A stretch of DNA of 64,000 nucleotides. Origin: Gracilibacillus dipsosauri (GTDB lineage: Bacteria > Bacillota > Bacilli > Bacillales > Amphibacillaceae). The notes below the pieces were generated by a model that searched no databases, was not told the origin of the DNA, and saw only the letters and a program-made list of their open reading frames with translations. The stretch covers positions 31,474-95,473 of the forward strand of contig NZ_QGTD01000014.1 of NCBI RefSeq assembly GCF_003176895.1. The letters run 5' to 3'. The translations under genes were made by a program, and so were the position numbers. Shown one piece after another: positions 62,651 through 64,000 of this stretch; the stretch's first letter is position 1, and every line of letters begins with the position of its first letter.

Positions 62651-63775
62651 TTAAACATTCAAATGACCACTAGTCACATTGTTTTTTACTGTTGTATTTC
62701 CTTCTACCAAATGTGCTGATACACGAATATCATCTATGGAGAAGTTTCCATTATACATTTCTAACAAATTACTTAACGCTAGTTGACCAATCTCTTCTTC
62801 GTTTTGTTGTAAATGTGTGAAATTCCACTCTAAAGCATTCCTAGGTGGACTATCAAAACAGAGAATCGATATATCCTCTGGTATCTTTAAGCCCAACTGT
62901 TCCACTGCTTGTTTTGCTAATACAGCAATATTATATTCCAGTGCGAATAATGCTGTAATTTCTGGGTTGTTTTTAATATGATTCTTGATCACTTCTATAT
63001 CCTTTTTCGTATCCTCATGGGTGGGGTATGGACTTTTTATCTCTGAACACCATAAATCATGATTTACAATCATTTTTCTATCTGCAATGGCTTCCACAAT
63101 ACCTTTAATACGATCTTCTATGGTTGTGGTACCATTATCCTTCGGTATTAAAATCCCTATATTTTCATGCCCTAAATCTAATAAATGATTTATCCCCTTT
63201 TTAGCTGCTTGTTTATTATCTGTGGAAACTGAGGTTGTGGCTAATCCTTTAAAGGATCTATCAATTAAAACTAACGGAAATTGATTAACAACCATTTTAA
63301 GTATTTCAAGGCTGTAATGTTCGGCTTTTGCAGGAGATATGATAAGTCCGTCAATGCCGTATTCTAGTAATTCTTTGATGACCTTGTCTTCCCTATTTGG
63401 AATACTTAAAGAACGCCTTAAAATTATACAACAATTATCATGGGATGCTTCCTCAATGCTTGCAATTAGCTTATTTCCAAAGCTATCATCAAAAGTAGTG
63501 AGAACCAAACCAAACAAAGGTTTTTTCATTTTCACATTATTTTTCACATTACCCATATCAAGCGTATTTTTTGATACGAATGTTCCTTTTCCTCGTTTAC
63601 GGTAAACATAGCCCTCATTTGTTAACTTTTCCAATGCCTTTTTAGTTGTGATTGTGCTTACATTAAAATATTCCGATAACTCCTTTTCAGACGGGACCTG
63701 ATCACCAACTTTATATTTTGCAGATACTATATCCTGCTTTATTGATTCGTATATTTGTTCATATAATGATTTCAT
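62651..63775 (-). CDS. GntR-type HTH regulator with LacI-type sensor domain (AraR-like)
   Basis: 374-aa regulator. A GntR winged helix at residues 1-68 (YEQIYESIKQDI, VPSEKELSEYFNVSTITTKK, GKGTFVS) is fused to a periplasmic-binding-protein-like sensor domain (about 78-365) with PLFGLVLTTFDDSFG, IDRSFKGLATTSVSTDN and ISILCFDSPP. This is the AraR arrangement, in which a sugar releases the protein from DNA. It is transcribed separately ahead of the transport genes. The inducer cannot be inferred from sequence. Confidence 0.9.
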   Translation of the reverse strand: MKSLYEQIYESIKQDIVSAKYKVGDQVPSEKELSEYFNVSTITTKKALEKLTNEGYVYRKRGKGTFVSKNTLDMGNVKNNVKMKKPLFGLVLTTFDDSFGNKLIASIEEASHDNCCIILRRSLSIPNREDKVIKELLEYGIDGLIISPAKAEHYSLEILKMVVNQFPLVLIDRSFKGLATTSVSTDNKQAAKKGINHLLDLGHENIGILIPKDNGTTTIEDRIKGIVEAIADRKMIVNHDLWCSEIKSPYPTHEDTKKDIEVIKNHIKNNPEITALFALEYNIAVLAKQAVEQLGLKIPEDISILCFDSPPRNALEWNFTHLQQNEEEIGQLALSNLLEMYNGNFSIDDIRVSAHLVEGNTTVKNNVTSGHLNV

Positions 63776-63799
63776 ATGCCACCACCTATATTTAATCAG

Positions 63800-63808
63800 T
63801 TAATATAA
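63800..63808. promoter_or_regulatory. Candidate regulator operator O3 (autoregulation)
   Basis: Third TTAATATAA copy, as GTTA-ATA-TAAC, overlapping the -10 box TATATT (63802-63807) of a weak promoter whose -35 box TTTAAC lies at 63824-63829 (16-base spacing). Its position suggests the regulator represses its own gene. Confidence 0.5.
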
Positions 63809-63876
63809 CAATATATGATTTATGTTAAAAGTGCTAGTAAAAGACGTTATTTTCCTTGTTCTTGTGGTATATAAAA

Positions 63877-63919
63877 AAATCCAGTTATAAAGTTTTAAAA
63901 ACTTTATAACTGGATTTTA
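63877..63919 (-). terminator. Terminator of the rRNA operon
   Basis: AAAATCCAGTTATAAAGT and its exact complement form an 18-bp perfect stem with a 7-base loop, six bases behind the 5S gene. A T-run follows on the minus strand. It isolates the accessory locus from rRNA transcription. Confidence 0.93.
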
Positions 63920-63924
63920 TAAGT

Positions 63925-64000
63925 GCCTGGCAGCGTCCTACTCTTGCAGGGGCGTGAGCCCCAACTACCATGGGCGCTGGAGAGCTTAACTACTGTGTTC
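63925..64000 (-). rRNA. rrf: 5S ribosomal RNA (3' part, cut by the window edge)
   Basis: Read on the minus strand the last 76 bases contain GAACACAGTAGTTAAGCTCT, CCATGGTAGTTGGGGC and AGAGTAGGACGCTGCCAGGC-like segments (here AAGAGTAGGACGCTGCC), the conserved 3' two thirds of Bacillus 5S rRNA. The 5' end, and the 23S and 16S genes expected before it, lie beyond the window. In B. subtilis an rRNA operon likewise precedes ctsR. Confidence 0.95.

Noticed and set aside
47091..63776. Mobile element, integrase or attachment site explaining the accessory block
   Set aside because: No transposase, integrase, terminal repeats or duplicated target could be found by reading both flanks.

Overview
This window is a chromosomal segment of a low-GC Gram-positive bacterium of the family Bacillaceae. 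The gene order from the right edge to position 124, all on the minus strand, is the Bacillus subtilis order: rRNA operon, ctsR-mcsA-mcsB-clpC-radA-yacL-ispD-ispF-gltX-cysE-cysS-mrnC-rlmB-rae1-sigH-rpmG-secE-nusG-rplK-rplA-rplJ-rplL-ybxB-rpoB-rpoC-rplGB-rpsL-rpsG-fusA-tufA, then the S10/spc/alpha ribosomal block down to rplQ. SigH, McsA/McsB/CtsR, Mini-III and Rae1 all point to Bacilli. Genus cannot be fixed from the sequence; a halophilic or alkaliphilic relative (Gracilibacillus/Oceanobacillus-like) is only a guess.

Layout. 1-14.6 kb: ribosomal protein superoperon with secY, adk, infA and rpoA. The map gene (methionine aminopeptidase), normally next to adk, is absent. 14.7-19.5 kb: tufA, fusA, rpsG, rpsL, rplGB. 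19.7-28.1 kb: rpoC, rpoB and the ybxB methyltransferase, with long hairpins just behind rpoB and rpoC. 28.2-31.9 kb: L7/L12, L10 (with leader RNA), L1, L11, NusG, SecE, L33. 32.0-36.9 kb: sigH, rae1, rlmB, mrnC and the cysE-cysS operon behind a cysteine T-box. 36.9-47.1 kb: gltX, ispF, ispD, yacL, radA and the heat-shock operon ctsR-mcsA-mcsB-clpC, whose promoter carries a CtsR operator.

47.2-63.8 kb is accessory DNA lying between the rRNA operon and ctsR, which are adjacent in B. subtilis. It holds an MgtC-family membrane protein, an Eis-like acetyltransferase, and a nine-gene carbohydrate locus. Read in the direction of transcription, this locus encodes a GntR-LacI type regulator, two Lpl/Ytc-type permeases, a lipoprotein solute-binding protein, a cytoplasmic DUF4965/glutaminase-A-family protein, an unclassified 732-aa hydrolase-like protein, a GH38 alpha-mannosidase and a secreted GxGYxYP-family putative glycosidase. 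A near-consensus promoter with a perfect cre box precedes the permeases. A 9-bp motif, mostly an inverted repeat, occurs twice there and once at the regulator's own promoter. The locus looks like an inducible, CcpA-repressed system that imports a mannose-containing oligosaccharide and degrades it inside the cell. No transport ATPase is encoded, so a shared MsmX-type ATPase is expected. This locus is the best candidate for an undescribed system in the window.

The right edge cuts into a 5S rRNA gene (minus strand) followed by its terminator.
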